64,000 nucleotides of DNA from Gentiana macrophylla (Eukaryota; Streptophyta; Magnoliopsida; Gentianales; Gentianaceae), in NCBI GenBank assembly GCA_026214975.1, contig CM047805.1, positions 191,589,620 through 191,653,619 on the forward strand, written 5' to 3'. The stretch's first letter is position 1, and each line of letters opens with the position of its first letter. Positions 46,722 to 59,217 of this stretch are shown here, piece by piece. The notes below the pieces were generated by a model that did not search any database, was not told the origin of the DNA, and saw only the letters and a program-made list of their open reading frames with translations. The position numbers and the translations under genes were made by a program.

Positions 46722-48556
46722 TATTAGTAATATCATCCGCAGCGGAAGCGATTTTAGGATCTAGATCTATAAATTACACGTAATAAAATAACTAGATCTA
46801 TATCTACAAGGGGGTTGTAGAACATACCTCTTGGATCTCAAAATCCAAGTTGGAGAACCGCAATAGAAAGAACGAACGAAGGTGTGAAGAGCACCACGAT
46901 CTTCCGTACGTGTGATCCAAGCAACTCCCGGTGGCTCGTCTCGAATCCTTCCGATATGCTACCCGGAAAAATCTCCAAGATTTTTCCCTAACCCTCTTGG
47001 CCGAAATTTCTTCCTCCTCCTCTCGAAGAGGTGAATTTCGAATTTTTATTGTGTTGTTGTAAGGCTTGAGAGAACTCTCTTTATATAGGAGAGTAAAACT
47101 TAACCTCCAAGGATTTAATAATTAATACAAAATCAATTATAATAATCCCATTAAATAAAAGATAATCCCATAATATTCTAGACCAAATCTAGAATAATAT
47201 TTATCTTTATTTCTTTCCATAAATATTTATCCAATAAATATTTTATGCACATGTCTTATTAATACACAAGAAAACTAATTCTTGTTGACTAAGCATGCTT
47301 ATGGCCGAAATTCATCATTTGTGACTTAGTCACTATGATTTTCGACTAACACACCAATTTGGGCCAAGATTATAAAAAATGTCTTTTCCACATATTTAAT
47401 TATTTAGCCCAACTAATTTAATAGTCCACTAAACAATTAATTCACATATCGTTTTAATAAAATCCAACAAGAAATAAATTAATATTATCGAGGATTCGAC
47501 GTCCGAGAATAGCTATGCTTTATATTAGGAAGCACGTCGGGGACCATGACTAATAATCAGTGACTCCGATAAATCAAATAAATAATTATCTTACTAACGT
47601 AATAATTATATTCGATAAATCAATCACAGAATATGCCACCATAATCCCGTGATCGCACTCCTCCGATTATGAGATTATATTTATCTCCTCACGAGAATAA
47701 TAATAAGCGTCCATTGATATAATCATTACATATGGATTAATCATCCATGTATTTCATTCTAAATCGGGAAGTTACCGTTAACCCTTTTCGTAACCTCTTA
47801 TCCTTATTTACCATTAACCCCTAGTGATCAATTAATTCATACAACTCACCTGGTAGCTAATCGGTGTAGTATGAACTCATGGATCGATCACTTTCTAGGA
47901 TTAAAAATAAAGGAATCGCTCATCTACTTCAGGAAATGGAAGGAATGGATTCCATATCTCGTGATAACACGTACTACTCACTCAATCAAAGACAATGCCA
48001 AGATGGGGTAATTCGGACCACAGACTCGGTGTAATCCTTAACCGTCAAGTCAAACTTCATAACCGATTCAAGCGGTTGATTGTGATCACCTCGGGATTAA
48101 GATATATCCATAAATATGATCATCCATTGATTCGATAAGACTTCTCGATTACGGAATTATATCGTGAACTCTAATCAAATCGGTCAAATTTCTATATGAT
48201 ATATCTATCATATATAAATGCCCCACTAGGTTCTCTTAACCGAAAGTCCGGATAAGACAATCACACCTATTGTGTTCAGGCGCATTAATAGCACGTTAAA
48301 GAGAGACCCGATACTCTCGATTAACTTCACTACGGGCTAATTGTATTTTAAGTACATCTTCACTAACTCAATTCTCCTGTGTATATCTCATACACTGCGT
48401 TAAGTGATTACATAAACGATATACTTAAGGTTTTCTGTAGTGTAAATACTATTGTCACATCGGTGAATATGAGAATAGTAAATATGAATAATAATATCAT
48501 TTCATTTATTAAATAAAACAATTACAAAAATTGTCTTTCGGGCATCACACCTAACA
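46722..48556 (-). mobile_element. Solo LTR (1835 bp) in the copia coding region
   Basis: On the minus strand it runs from TGTTAGGTGTGATGCC to ATATTACTAATA, flanked by GAAA on both sides (plus: TTTC at 46718-46721 and 48557-48560). The host reading ...WHMK / LGHM... rejoins across it, placing it exactly in the GAG-pre-integrase region. A minus-strand TATA box (ctatataaagagag) sits at about 47083-47097. Confidence 0.82.
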
Positions 48557-48558
48557 TT

Positions 48559-48772
48559 TCATGTGCCACGGTTTTGTAAGTCGTGGATCGATGAATCTCG
48601 GTGATGCCACAAAGAACCGACAACAAGAACAACCACTTGTAATATATACAGAGTCCCTTTTTTGACTCCTTTGAGAACCTCAATTGAGTTTTTATAGACA
48701 CTCAGCACACCACTTTCCCCCTTAAAACTGAAACCCCTACTGTTCGATACCAAGTTTTTGGTCATTTATGGA
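48559..48772 (-). pseudogene. Copia fragment between protease and integrase
   Basis: A strip of the host copia left between two insertions. It reads KNLVSNSRGFSFKGESGVLS and EVLKGVKKGTLYILQ, the usual stretch after the protease in copia polyproteins. Confidence 0.75.
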
Positions 48773-50162
48773 TGTTGGCCCCAGAGAAGGGTAAAAGTAT
48801 AGTCAGTGGGGGGTGAATGACTATACTGGAGTTTCAAAAACTTTTCTCAATATAAAGGCTTTTGTGCAGCGGATAAGTCCCTTCTTAAAATGTTGATTAT
48901 TCAAAGTAGGATATGCAATCAAAAATATAATATGCAATGAAGTAAATCCTGTAAAGTAAAGTGCTGAAAGTAAAATAGACACAAAGGTTTATAGTGGTTC
49001 AGGGTGGTGTAATCCCTTAATCCACTCTTCTCCTGTGATGATTGGAGGAATTCACTATTGTTTTCACAGATACAATAGCATGATTGTCCTTGGCTACACA
49101 AGCTTCACAATCTCCAAGATTATCACTCCCTGGTTTCAAAGGCTTCAGTGACTCGGTATTCAACACTGTTCATTGGGAACAAATCCTTCAGTAGCTATCA
49201 CAAACACAACTCCTTCTTAGCGCTCTGATTGAGTTGCTTGACTGGTGTGAATTTGATTCACAGATGCTGTTGATCAATCTCAGTACTTGATGTGGAATTT
49301 GAGTTCTGATTGCTGAGTTGATCTATAGATTTTTCCTTTAAGTTCAGATAGAAGGCTTTTCAAATTGACAGAGTATCTGCTTGTTCTTTTTAGATTCAAT
49401 CGTTGTATTTCCTGTCTGTCAATGCCTTCTATTTATAGCCTTGATAATCCTTGATTTGAATTTTCGTCCGTTGGCTATTTAATGTGGGCAATGATCTTTG
49501 ATTTAATTCTTGATTCCCCCTTAATAATATTCTCCTTAATTTCAGTGATCCGGATTTTCTCCAAACGTTTATCACAAAATCCGTCTTTGATTGATCCTTG
49601 ATTGAGTATGCATTTAATGTTTGATCCTCTGAATCTTCCTTATTATCTCACGCTCTGAGTAAGTATAAGTGATATACCTTACTTAGCTGTTCCTTTACTT
49701 GACTGTTGATTGAACGGTTGAGTGTTTATGCTAACTTAGCCGTTTAGTTCTTCCTTCACAGCTTTGTCTTTACTCAGCCGATCACTTTGCCGGTTCACTG
49801 CTTTCTTGATTTCTTTGAGTTTACAAGATTTCTTGTACTTCATTGATCATTTATTTGGGTGAGATCAGTGTACACCATATTTAACAATAAATTTCATCAC
49901 TAGAAATATAACGTAGACTTATCCAGGGTCATCACAGACTTCCCTGGTTATAAGTCACACCATATGTCTTCAAGCTTCTCTGCTGGTACTTGGTTGCTTT
50001 CACTTTGCCGGATTTCTGTTTTACTTAGCCATCCTACCAACTAGTACAATACTTGTCTGACTCAACTTATACAACATGTCAGACTCTAAGTAAAGACTTA
50101 TACAGAGATTTCTAGCTTATTTCAGATTTGCTATAACAGCTAGTATGGCAATCGTCAAAACA
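48773..50162. mobile_element. Solo-LTR-like insertion (about 1390 bp) in the copia protease end
   Basis: It begins TGTTGGCCCCAG and ends GTCAAAACA, and has no coding potential. It interrupts the host reading between VRHVPLLRT and KNLVS. The 10 bp outside each end are also roughly inverted (catttatgga and aaataaaatg), so the true ends may lie a few bases outward. No exact target duplication was found. Confidence 0.6.
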
Positions 50163-50164
50163 AA

Positions 50165-51127
50165 ATAAAATGTTCTTAACAATGGAACATGTCTAACTTC
50201 ATTCAGTTTATAGAATCTTCCATCCTCTGTCCTCAACTGAACTGAGTCAATCCCAACTATCTTGCAGACCTTGTTGTTTGCCATAGATATATGACAACCA
50301 TCTATCTGCTGATAACTTGAGAACCACTCTCTGTGAGGGCAAATATGAAAGGATGTCCCAGAGTCTAGAATCCACACATCAGTTTGATGTGCTGACTCTT
50401 CTGCCACTAAGACCATGTCCTCATCTGAATCATGCTCACCGCCACAAAGAAATGGTGTGCGAATCGTTTCTATGCTTTGCTTTCTTCCTCTTTGGACAAT
50501 TGGATTTCCAATGTCCATGCTCCTTACAATAATTGCAAACATCTGTGGATTTAGGGCCTTTGGACCTTGTCTTCTTGGAATTTTTCTTCCCAGACTGACC
50601 ATGCTCTTTTCCATCGCCGTTATCGACTATCGATCCTGCGCGGCTGATTATGCTCCGCCCCACCGCCTTATGTCTCAGCTCCCTGGCATGTAAAGCTGAC
50701 CTTACATCCTCTAAAGCAATTGTATCCTTCCCAACTATGAAGAACTGCACAAAGTTCTAATAGGAAGTTGGTAATGAAACCGGCAAAACCAAAGCAACAT
50801 CTTCATCCTCAATCTTAACATCAATTTTCCTAAGATCAAGTAATATTGTGTTCAGCTGATCAATATGATCTCTCAACTGAGTCATCTCATGCATCCTCAG
50901 GCTAAATAGCCTCTGCTTCAGCAGCAACTTTTTGGTCAATGACTTAGTCATATACAGGCTTTCAAACTTTAACCATAACTTAGCAGCGGTATCTTCCTCA
51001 GCAAATTTTGTGATAACATCATCAGACAAGCACAACATAATGGTTGAATGTGCTTTCTCCTCCAGACTGGCATAATCTGCTGAACTGGCATCCCCTCTAT
51101 CAGATAAAGGAGTCCACGATCCCCAAA
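50165..51127 (-). pseudogene. gag: Copia gag and protease, broken
   Basis: On the minus strand: a UBN2-type gag core (AAKLWLKFESLYMTKSLTKK, LRDHIDQLNTILLDL; 50757-51000), a CCHC zinc knuckle (CNYCKEHGHWKSNCPKRKK, about 50490-50550) and the aspartic protease (VWILDSGTSFHICPHREWFS, about 50330-50385) leading to VRHVPLL. Stops or shifts lie near 50755 and 50440. The gag start is fused directly to LTR sequence at about 51128, so the leader, primer-binding site and first gag codons are lost. Confidence 0.85.
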
Positions 51128-51450
51128 CCCTAACCGCCAAAGATCTTTGTCGGAATTGTCATAAATACCCCAGATGTGGACCTCAGCTCCAGCTGTTATC
51201 CACCAGTTGAAACTCATCTCAAAACTGACTTTCCCAGACTTGTAACCAACTGCTCAGATGTAGAACTCAGCTATACTCATTGCAGGAGAGAACTTATCTG
51301 CGACTTGAAGAAACTCAGTTGCACTTCATCAAACTGACTTTCACAGAACTGAATATACTTAACTGAACTGACCATCATACTCAGTCTCAGTTTTCCAGAT
51401 TAGTTCCTCCAGATTATTCATCAGTTTAGAGACCAAATCACTAAAACTGA
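51128..51450 (-). mobile_element. Copia 5' LTR, partial
   Basis: It matches 43545-43891 of the 3' LTR (shared phrases include ccaaagatctttgtcggaat). The LTR half that should adjoin gag is deleted. Confidence 0.8.
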
Positions 51451-51475
51451 AAAATATTATTATTATTATTATTAA

Positions 51476-51644
51476 ATTTTCATATTTAATGAGGAATTGA
51501 TAGGTTGATGATCACCCACGTCCACCGTAATCAACAAATTTCAGATTAGAGAAAATTTATCTCTCAGGATCCAAAACTTGTATTTAAGATAAACTTAGCT
51601 TGTTATTGAAAATGGGATGTGATTTACAAAAAAAAAAAAAGAAG
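51476..51644. other. Flank of the disrupted UTP5-like gene
   Basis: Short unique stretch between the copia and the next solo LTR. It may be the original 3' flank of the UTP5-like gene; no coding signal. Confidence 0.4.
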
Positions 51645-51649
51645 GAAAG

Positions 51650-52262
51650 TGATATGCCTAAATTCATAATTCTGCTCACGGATCTTTATTCGGGTCCCTC
51701 CGACCCCCAAAATAGTGGATAAAGGCACTGGCCATCACAATCCGCAAAGTCGCAAGCCGTCGGCCTGCTCCAAGCCTTTGGTTCTATGCGACGCTATCAG
51801 GCTAGAGGGGGCCCCCGCGAGCCCCAGTCATGGAGTCCGCCAAATGACTTCGCCATGTGATTAGAGGAAAAGACTACCTATGGTTTGGCAAGACAAGGAT
51901 ATAAAGATCTGAGAGATCGGCCGAGGCCATCAGGAGCGTAACCTATCGGCTCCGCTACGAGCCCGCTACTGTAGATAAATTTCTATTTTGTACTATATGT
52001 CCTCATTTGTAAATAAACCGAGTTTTAGTCGGTGGCTCCCCTATAAATATGACAGCGTGTAACCATTCAAAGGAGAGGATCAATCAATAAAACACAAGGC
52101 AAAGCTAATTTGTCCACTCCTTCCTCTCTTAGTAAGCACCACCACCGGAATCCTCTAGCACCGCCGAACACCACCTCCAAACACCACTTTAACACATTTT
52201 TTATAACCAGATATCCACTATATAAATCACCGTTAAACACCGTGATAATTTCGACATCATCA
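51650..52262 (+). mobile_element. Solo LTR (613 bp), TSD GAAAG
   Basis: It runs from TGATATGCC to CGACATCATCA, with exact GAAAG duplications at 51645-51649 and 52263-52267. A TATA box (ccctataaatatgac, about 52038) and a polyadenylation-like aataaaac (about 52085) give plus orientation. It is GC-richer than its neighbours at 51700-51970. Confidence 0.85.
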
Positions 52263-52267
52263 GAAAG

Positions 52268-54470
52268 GATTGAGGCGGTTTATACGGAGGACATGGTGCC
52301 TTAAAGACTTTATTTCCATATTTTGGACTTCCCATGCAGCCCATAATAAAAGACTAAAAACATGAATCATCTTTTTTACATAGTTGGTGCAGCTATCCTT
52401 GAAAATGATGCACCATTCCAGTAATACATACCAAGGGATGGGCGCTGTACATCCATTCAGTGGTGTAATCAACTTGGTGTATGTATTTATGTGCGCAACT
52501 CACTTACTCACATGAACCCACTTGCAAATATATTAATATAATACTCTAACAATCCTTTATTAATAAAACAAATAGTCTGACTCAACTATGGAGTCATAGT
52601 AACACACTTCACATCATTAACGACAGTTTGAAATTTAGTGATCGATATAATTGTCACGCTCCCTCAAATTTTTTTTTTTTTTTTTTGTCACACTATAATT
52701 ATTTATATAAATATATACACTGTCATAAATATTTAACTCAATATTTTGTGACTCGATCACTAATTCTAGGACAAGCTCGGCGAATGGAACATGCTAGGTT
52801 GATCACATGGTGAAACTTTGGAAAATCCAATTATCAACGGCACTCAATTCTTGAAAATGAATATGCCATTGGCAAATGGCATAATATAAAGCACCACAAT
52901 CATAACTAAATATTTCAAAATATAGGTTGTTGTGTTGCTTTTCTATTATGTGTTATATCGTTTAGTGTTTGTTTTTCTTTGCTATGTTTTCAGATATATC
53001 ATGTATCCACGATACTATTGTTTTGTTTTGTTCTTTTTATCCTCGGAGGCCCACTGCGATTCGTAAACACAATTACCGACTATATATCAAGAGTCGATAC
53101 ACATAATTTGATTCTTACTTGGGGGTTCGATCTGACCCGAAGCTCTTTAACAATATTCGCTCACCTTAGGAGTATCAATCTTGCGGCCTCCCAGAATATT
53201 CCCATGCAACTTATCAATTGAGCCTAACTAGTGAGGGGTTTTTATTATATTAGGGGCATGAATGCGAATTGAACCCGGATTCTCATCGGGAAGTGCAATG
53301 ATGGTATCACAAGGCCAAATTCGATTCTAGTGTTTTTTATGACATTCATCATAACATTTCGTTGTGCGAGTAGTAAGGTTCTTTTGAAAACCTCCTGAAC
53401 GTGGAAGAAGTTTATTAAATGACTACTTAGACAATACTCCCCTCCTATATTATTCAAGCCTCATGCCTTTCCTAGTTACCAAGAATGAAAAGAAAAATGA
53501 CATGGGCTAATTGGCTGAGTAGTCATTTAGCAACAATTTCTTGGCTAAATAAGCCAAACTATATTGCTCACGCCTTCAACTTCCTTCTTACTTCATCAAT
53601 GATGGCAACAACCATTTTCCTCCAATAGAGTTACCACAACACAACTCAGTCTGTGGTCGTTTCGGCCACCAGACAACCCGCGACTGATTTACCTGCTCAG
53701 GCCAGAAAATGGTCGGAAAATTGTGGCTTTGTTCATGGGTAGGTGTTCAAAAATCATGTCTCCTACCTGCTCAGGCCAGAAAATGGCTGGGAAATCGCGG
53801 CGTTGTTCATGGGGTAAAGGTTCAAGGGTTTCAGGGAATCAAGGAATAGGGTTCATGGGGTTTTTAGAGGTAGGGGTTAAGGTCAAAGGGTAGGGTTCAA
53901 GGATGATGGGTTAAAGGAATGGGAGTTTTGTGGGTAAAAAAAAAAACTATTTAAATACTAAAGTTATGTCGGTTAAATATATGAAATGTATGAAAGAACA
54001 TAACATGTATGTTTGGATATGAATCATAATTGATCTAACTTGAACCAAATAAAACATCTTTATTCATTTTTTAATACAATACATTTTTTCCATCACAAAC
54101 AACATATCATTTTCTTCCACAAAAACTCGATACAAATCAAAAAAATATTTCAACCATATTCAAATTATTTCATGTAGAAACATATTTTATTTAATCTTAT
54201 TACACACCTGTCAGGCTATCATGCATCTAAGTTTTCACTACGATTGTCTAGCCTCTTGCTGATAGGATGAGTACGATACATCGCATAACAGCCGTAAGAG
54301 GCTAACTAGAAAAGAAAAAAAAAAAATAAAGATAGAGTAATGCTAGTTTCATAATAAAATAACCCTAACACACTTGTCGATACAAGTCATTAATCTGCAA
54401 ATGTGTTATTGTCCGTTATTGTCGAACTTATGTTTCCTATATGATGATACAATACAATACAATACAACCA
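52268..54470. other. Intergenic DNA with small repeats
   Basis: A ~76-bp unit beginning 'cctgctcaggccagaaaatgg' is present twice in tandem at about 53694 and 53770, followed by a degenerate GGGTT/AAGG tract to 53930. A TACAA run lies at 54450-54468. No gene was recognised. Confidence 0.5.
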
Positions 54471-54473
54471 TAT

Positions 54474-55999
54474 TTAATTAATCTTAAACCTTTGGATTTC
54501 TTGAATTAGAAGAGAGATATTGACATGAGAAGATCCACCTTTCTCCATAGCCATCTTTGACATTTCCCCAAGTTGTTTAGCTCTTCTTCTTCTTTCTTTT
54601 GCATCTTCTTCATCTTTATTCATTACTTTCGCTATCGCCTTCTGAATATCCTCCTTCTTCACCGTCACTCCTCCTTCCGCCATTCCTAACTCCCCTCCTA
54701 GATGCCGGACCGATTTTGCTCCGACACTCACTCCATTCTTGAGTATTTGCACAACTTGCTTCTCATTCAAGAATTGCTCTCCAAACATAGGCCATGTAAT
54801 CATCGGCACCCCTTCTGTAATCGCTTCGATTGTCGAATTCCATCCACAGTGCGTCAAGAATCCACCAATTGCAGGATGTGACAGTATCAATGCTTGAGGT
54901 GCCCAATCTCTGATTAATAAGCTCCTCCCTTTTGTTCTTTCCTCAAATCCATTCTCTAATATCCATCTTTCTATCTCTTCTTTTGCTTTACCTTTGGCTT
55001 TTATCGCTAATATAAATGGATACTCTGCTTCTTCTAATCCTAAAGCTAGCTCCACAAACTGCTTTGGGGGTAATCGGGTCAAGCTTCCAAGACATGCATA
55101 TACCACTTTCCCCTGTTCTTGCAAATCAAGCCACTCACTTAATTTTTCGTAATTTGATGATGATATACTTCCTCTTTGAGCTTTGTCTAAAACCTCTTTA
55201 CTGCAGATTGATAAGGGCCCAATACACCAAACTTTTCCTCCTTTAGCAACGTTTGAAATCCATCCACATAGCTTGGTTCCAGCTCTTCAAAGCTATTAAC
55301 CACTACCCCAAATGCTTCCTTTTCACTTATTCTAACGAGTTCACGGAAATCGTCTACTTTCAACGAGCCCGGATTGAATGCACCAGGTAGCTGAGATTTA
55401 GTAAGCACAATTTCGTCAGGAATGTTGGGAACAATAAAGGGCTGATCTTGATCTTGATTTTGATTTTGATCTGCTGCAACGATTTCTTGAGCTTTGGTTA
55501 TGTGGTACAGATTATGGACACACATTACACTGAAACAACTCATCCCATCAAAGAGAATCCGAGGAATTTTATATCTTTGAGCAGTTTCTAAAGTCCAAAA
55601 CATGTATTTATCGCATATAATGCAACATGGGGTGGGATTGATTTCTTCAATGATCTTTTCCATTGGCTCCTGCAGCATCCCAATAGCAGAAAAGAAGTTG
55701 GTCATCAAGTCATAAGATGGGAGAGTATCAGAACTCTCACATCCCTCCGGCAATCCTGCTTCCGCCGACGGGAATTTGACGGAAAGGAGTTTAATGGAGA
55801 GCCCGGAAGCGGCGGACCGATCAATTACTGAATGAAAACGGGCGGCGTTGTGGGTTGTGGTGATTATTGTTGCAGTCACGCCTTGTTGTGCCAAGTGTTT
55901 GGCCATGTCAATCATAGGGATAAAGTGGCCTGGGGACATTAAGGGTATTAGGATGAAGTTTAGATGATGATTATTGATCATATGTTGTTGAGAAGACAT
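54474..55999 (-). pseudogene. UGT73-like UDP-glucosyltransferase, single frameshift
   Basis: Intronless minus-strand gene starting at the ATG at 55999 (MSSQQHMINNHHLNFILIPL); an upstream in-frame ATG at 56155 reads through a TA repeat and is unlikely. The acceptor-side half holds GHFIPMIDMAKHLAQQGV, with the family catalytic His. The PSPG donor-sugar box spans about 54774-54905 (WAPQALILSHPAIGG, THCGWNST), ending in a Gln typical of UDP-glucose users. One missing T near 55218, in the GPLSICSKEV segment, throws the frame, so the 5' part stops at 55187. Corrected length would be ~508 residues, usual for the family. The rest is intact, so a very recent pseudogene or an assembly error are both possible. 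UGT73 enzymes glucosylate small plant metabolites in the cytosol; the acceptor cannot be told. Confidence 0.9.
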
Positions 56000-56083
56000 T
56001 GTCGCTAATCGATATTTAGAGAAAGGCTGAGGAAAATGATGTGTTGTATCCAAATTGTTTGAGCAAGGAGGGATGGAACAGTA

Positions 56084-56086
<3 letters not shown>

Positions 56087-56119
<33 letters not shown>
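56087..56119. repeat. (AT)n microsatellite upstream of the UGT
   Basis: About 16 AT units, roughly 90-120 bp before the UGT start codon, so probably in or next to its core promoter. Confidence 0.9.
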
Positions 56120-56121
<2 letters not shown>

Positions 56122-56159
56122 TTTTGAGAGTAGTTATGTTATAGCGGTGATTCATGGGT

Positions 56160-58300
56160 TGTATTTGGTAAAGGGGTTTGATAGATCCAAATCACCTCTA
56201 CGCACCATTAATGTACGTGAGATGGTATTTAAAAATTCATCGCAACTCTCCACTTGATACACCACATGAATCATCGTTATATAACTTTTCTCACAAATGT
56301 GATTCGCACGTATCATTTTCCATTTTCTAATACAAATGATAAATATTTAAAAACACCCGAGTTTTCCAATTTAAGTGCGCTTGTGGTTTCAAAACCGTAA
56401 TTTACAAATTTCAACATTGAAATTTAGGAAAAAATATATACGTTGTTCTTTACTGTAAATATTATATAAAATTTTCTTTACATATATTGTATTCACGTAA
56501 GTTGCTTCGAATAATCCTCAAAAAAAAAAAAAAAAAAAAAAAAGGGTAGCTTCGAATGAAGCAGAGTGCTGGCAAACATATACACGACTAAGTAGAGTTT
56601 CTAACGAATCAAGCTGCTGGTAAGGTTACATGACTAAGCTGCTTCTGATGGAAACAACTTAGAGTGGACCCCGACGTGATTTATCCCTCTAAAACTAATA
56701 TAGATGAAAGAACTCCATCTTTGCTCTAAGCCATGATGCACAGCACTCCCAACCCAACACCCTATCCCTAAATAAAAAACCAAGCGCCCCTAAATATGGA
56801 AGGCCTCATTAATATGAACAGAATACCATTTATCTCTCTTTTACCCAATAAATTAATTTCACACATCAATATCATTTATATAATAATGTGTTATGTATCA
56901 AGAATGACACGAAGACAAATGTAGTAGATCACATGTGGTGATATACATCATTAAAAAAATAATTTATATATACTATTTTTTCCATAAAAAAAAAAAAATT
57001 AATCTGTCCAAATATTTATTTTTTATTTTGAACTCTTTTTGTGTCACTGGATCTGACATCTTTTTTTTTTTTACCGTCATGCGACGTATTTAAATATCAC
57101 TTTGTAAGCATAAAATATTTTAAAGGGATGTATAGAGGTTCTTATTGGAGTGAATTATTTTTGGGTGTGAAAAAGTCAGAATCAGAATTCGAAAGCGATG
57201 TGTTTGAAGGGTGTGTTTGAAGAGTATCATTAAATTACTCTTACGAGCACCTTTAAAACAAGCAACCATAATACATTATTCATCCATAAATATAATAAGA
57301 TATTCAGTATTCTTGTTTTGTCGGTTATTTAAATCATTAATTTATATTATCAATAGTGCATTTATTAACAATTTTGTTCATTTTTTAAACTAATATAATC
57401 ATTTAATTTAATGCTTTTTATTTACTTTTACATTGCATTAATAATAGTTAAGTTATACAAATTTTTGACGTTTAACTCTTTGAAAAACTCTAAAATGATT
57501 TAAATTTAGTAACAGAATGAGTACACTAAATTAGGTCATTTGCAAAATAATAATAATACACATATCTTTAATATTTTTTATTTTTATTACAATAGAAAGA
57601 TAGAACAATATAATTATTTACAACCACATAAGAGTGGACTAACACACCATATAATGTAGGTATGAAGGACTGATTTTGCCTCAGGAGGATTGGAGGCGCG
57701 AGGCCTCAATCTGAGCATAATTTCACAGTCGGCGAGTTAGGCGCCGTTGGTATAATAATACACATCTAAATTGTGTTTCTTCTACTCTTGTTATCAGAGC
57801 TCATGAAATACATCGTTCTCATACTCGTATATCTTGGATAAATGAAATAAATATTATTTCACTAGTATTATAGCATTTTAATCCATTTTGTGAAGTTTTA
57901 ATAAAAATGATCCAGGCATATTTCGATTTTAGGGGAAGGTGCAATTAATATAATTACCCTCTCGACTTTTTTTCTACATGACTACATGAGAGACCCACCA
58001 TGTGGACTCAACTCAACGAAACTACAACATTAATTTAGAAAAATGACGTAACCGCTCACATATATCGTAGGAGAAGAGATATTATTATAAAATAAGGTAA
58101 ATCTTACAGGATCGGTTAGACGTTGATATATACACACTTTTTTTAATAAACAATCTTTTTTAATAATTAAAAAAGATTGTTTTTAAAACTCACAAACCGA
58201 GTTTCATAACTCAAACTACAAAATCTTGTAGATTACGTTTATTTTTATTTTTCGTTTTTCTAGTCATTATATATGTCTCCCCAAACCAGCCGCTTTTTTC
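56160..58300. other. Intergenic AT-rich DNA
   Basis: A poly-A at 56521-56543, T-runs near 57061, and no gene. Confidence 0.5.
58148..58182. other. Perfect hairpin, 14-bp stem
   Basis: AAACAATCTTTTTT and AAAAAAGATTGTTT are perfect complements separated by AATAATT. Confidence 0.8.
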
Positions 58301-58839
58301 TACATCGAAGAAAGATTTTTCTTTTCCTCGATTTTTTGGGTGATGTATTCAAAAGCCTTTAAAAGTTTCTATCATTCTCATTGAAAAACCCATACGCTCG
58401 GTGATAGTATCCTTTTGAGTTCTTTGAAGAAGTTATTTGAGTATCAATTTCTTGTTGTTTGGTCTCTTTATTTGTGCCGTGTTCTTCCTCCTCAATGATC
58501 GTATCGACTTTGAAGTACTTGGTACCTTCGTGTCATATTGATAAACTCGGATATCTCTTTTTCATTATCCTTTTCCTTAAAATCATTGATGTGATGGCTT
58601 TGAGGTTCTTACAGCAGTGATTACATTGGCTTCTGGTAATAAAGTGATGTTTTGAGTATCAGTTGTTTCCATGGCTTTATCAATTGTTTCTTCCACCAAA
58701 CTTTGATTTCCTATTTCCATTGGCTTCGAAGAAATTGACTGAACATTATCCTTGGTTCAACGTCATGTTCTTTCTATGTAGAGTCATTGTTGGCATCAAT
58801 AACTCCATCAAGAACAACCGATTCAATTGGCTTAGTTTT

Positions 58840-59217
58840 ATCATCGGTAACTTCTTGATCGGTTGTAGTTTTCGCTACATAAATTTGAGTTTTTGAATCG
58901 GATCGCCCGATTGCTATTCAAAAACATGGGGTGTTTAACTTTGCAATTACCCTCGCGATGTCCCGTATGCCAACAAGTGGGTGCAATAGGCCGGACGACT
59001 ACCTTCCGGCGGAGGGTCGCCAAAATTCATCTCCGTTTTCTTTTGAATCCAAATCTAGCAGGATATTTTTGAACATCGACTTACTGAACTCTACAGCCAT
59101 GGATGGTCTTTTAAGCTCGGCCATAGCGGAATCAATGCGTAGGAGTTTGTCCATATATTGTATTAGAGAGAATATAAACGCCTTGTTCATAAGGTGTCTG
59201 GGAAGTTTAGGGAGGGA
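58840..59217 (-). pseudogene. LINE ORF1-like (DUF4283 plus zinc knuckle) fragment
   Basis: The minus strand from 59217 reads SLPKLPRHLMNKAFIFSLI, LLRIDSAMAELKRPSMA and, after shifts, a zinc knuckle (HTGHREGNCKVKHP, about 58935-58985, with the first Cys pair in a neighbouring frame). This matches the usual order in plant LINE ORF1 proteins (W.SLP.LP.HL then the CCHC knuckle). A stop lies at 58999. The N-terminal part would continue to the right but is cut at 59218 by an LTR. Sequence down to about 58300 may be the tail of the same ORF in several frames. Confidence 0.65.

Larger units (their letters stand above)
43279..51450 (-). mobile_element. Ty1/copia retrotransposon, defective, with two nested solo LTRs
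   Basis: Minus-strand order: partial 5' LTR (51128-51450), gag (UBN2 type), protease, GAG-pre-integrase, integrase, reverse transcriptase, RNase H, purine tract (aaggtggagattt, about 43892-43905), 3' LTR (43279-43891). Two insertions split the coding part: 46722-48556 and 48773-50162. The element without them is about 4.9 kb. It lies in ATT repeats on both sides, which hides the target duplication. The reverse transcriptase (SLYECCVYN, LVLYVDDMLIA) resembles the Tork lineage. Confidence 0.88.

Noticed and set aside
52110..52304. 64-codon plus frame
   Set aside because: It lies in and across the end of the solo LTR at 51650-52262 and has no domain.
55187..56155. Longer UGT starting at the upstream ATG 56155
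   Set aside because: The extra 52 residues read a TA microsatellite; MSSQQ at 55999 gives the usual family N-terminus.
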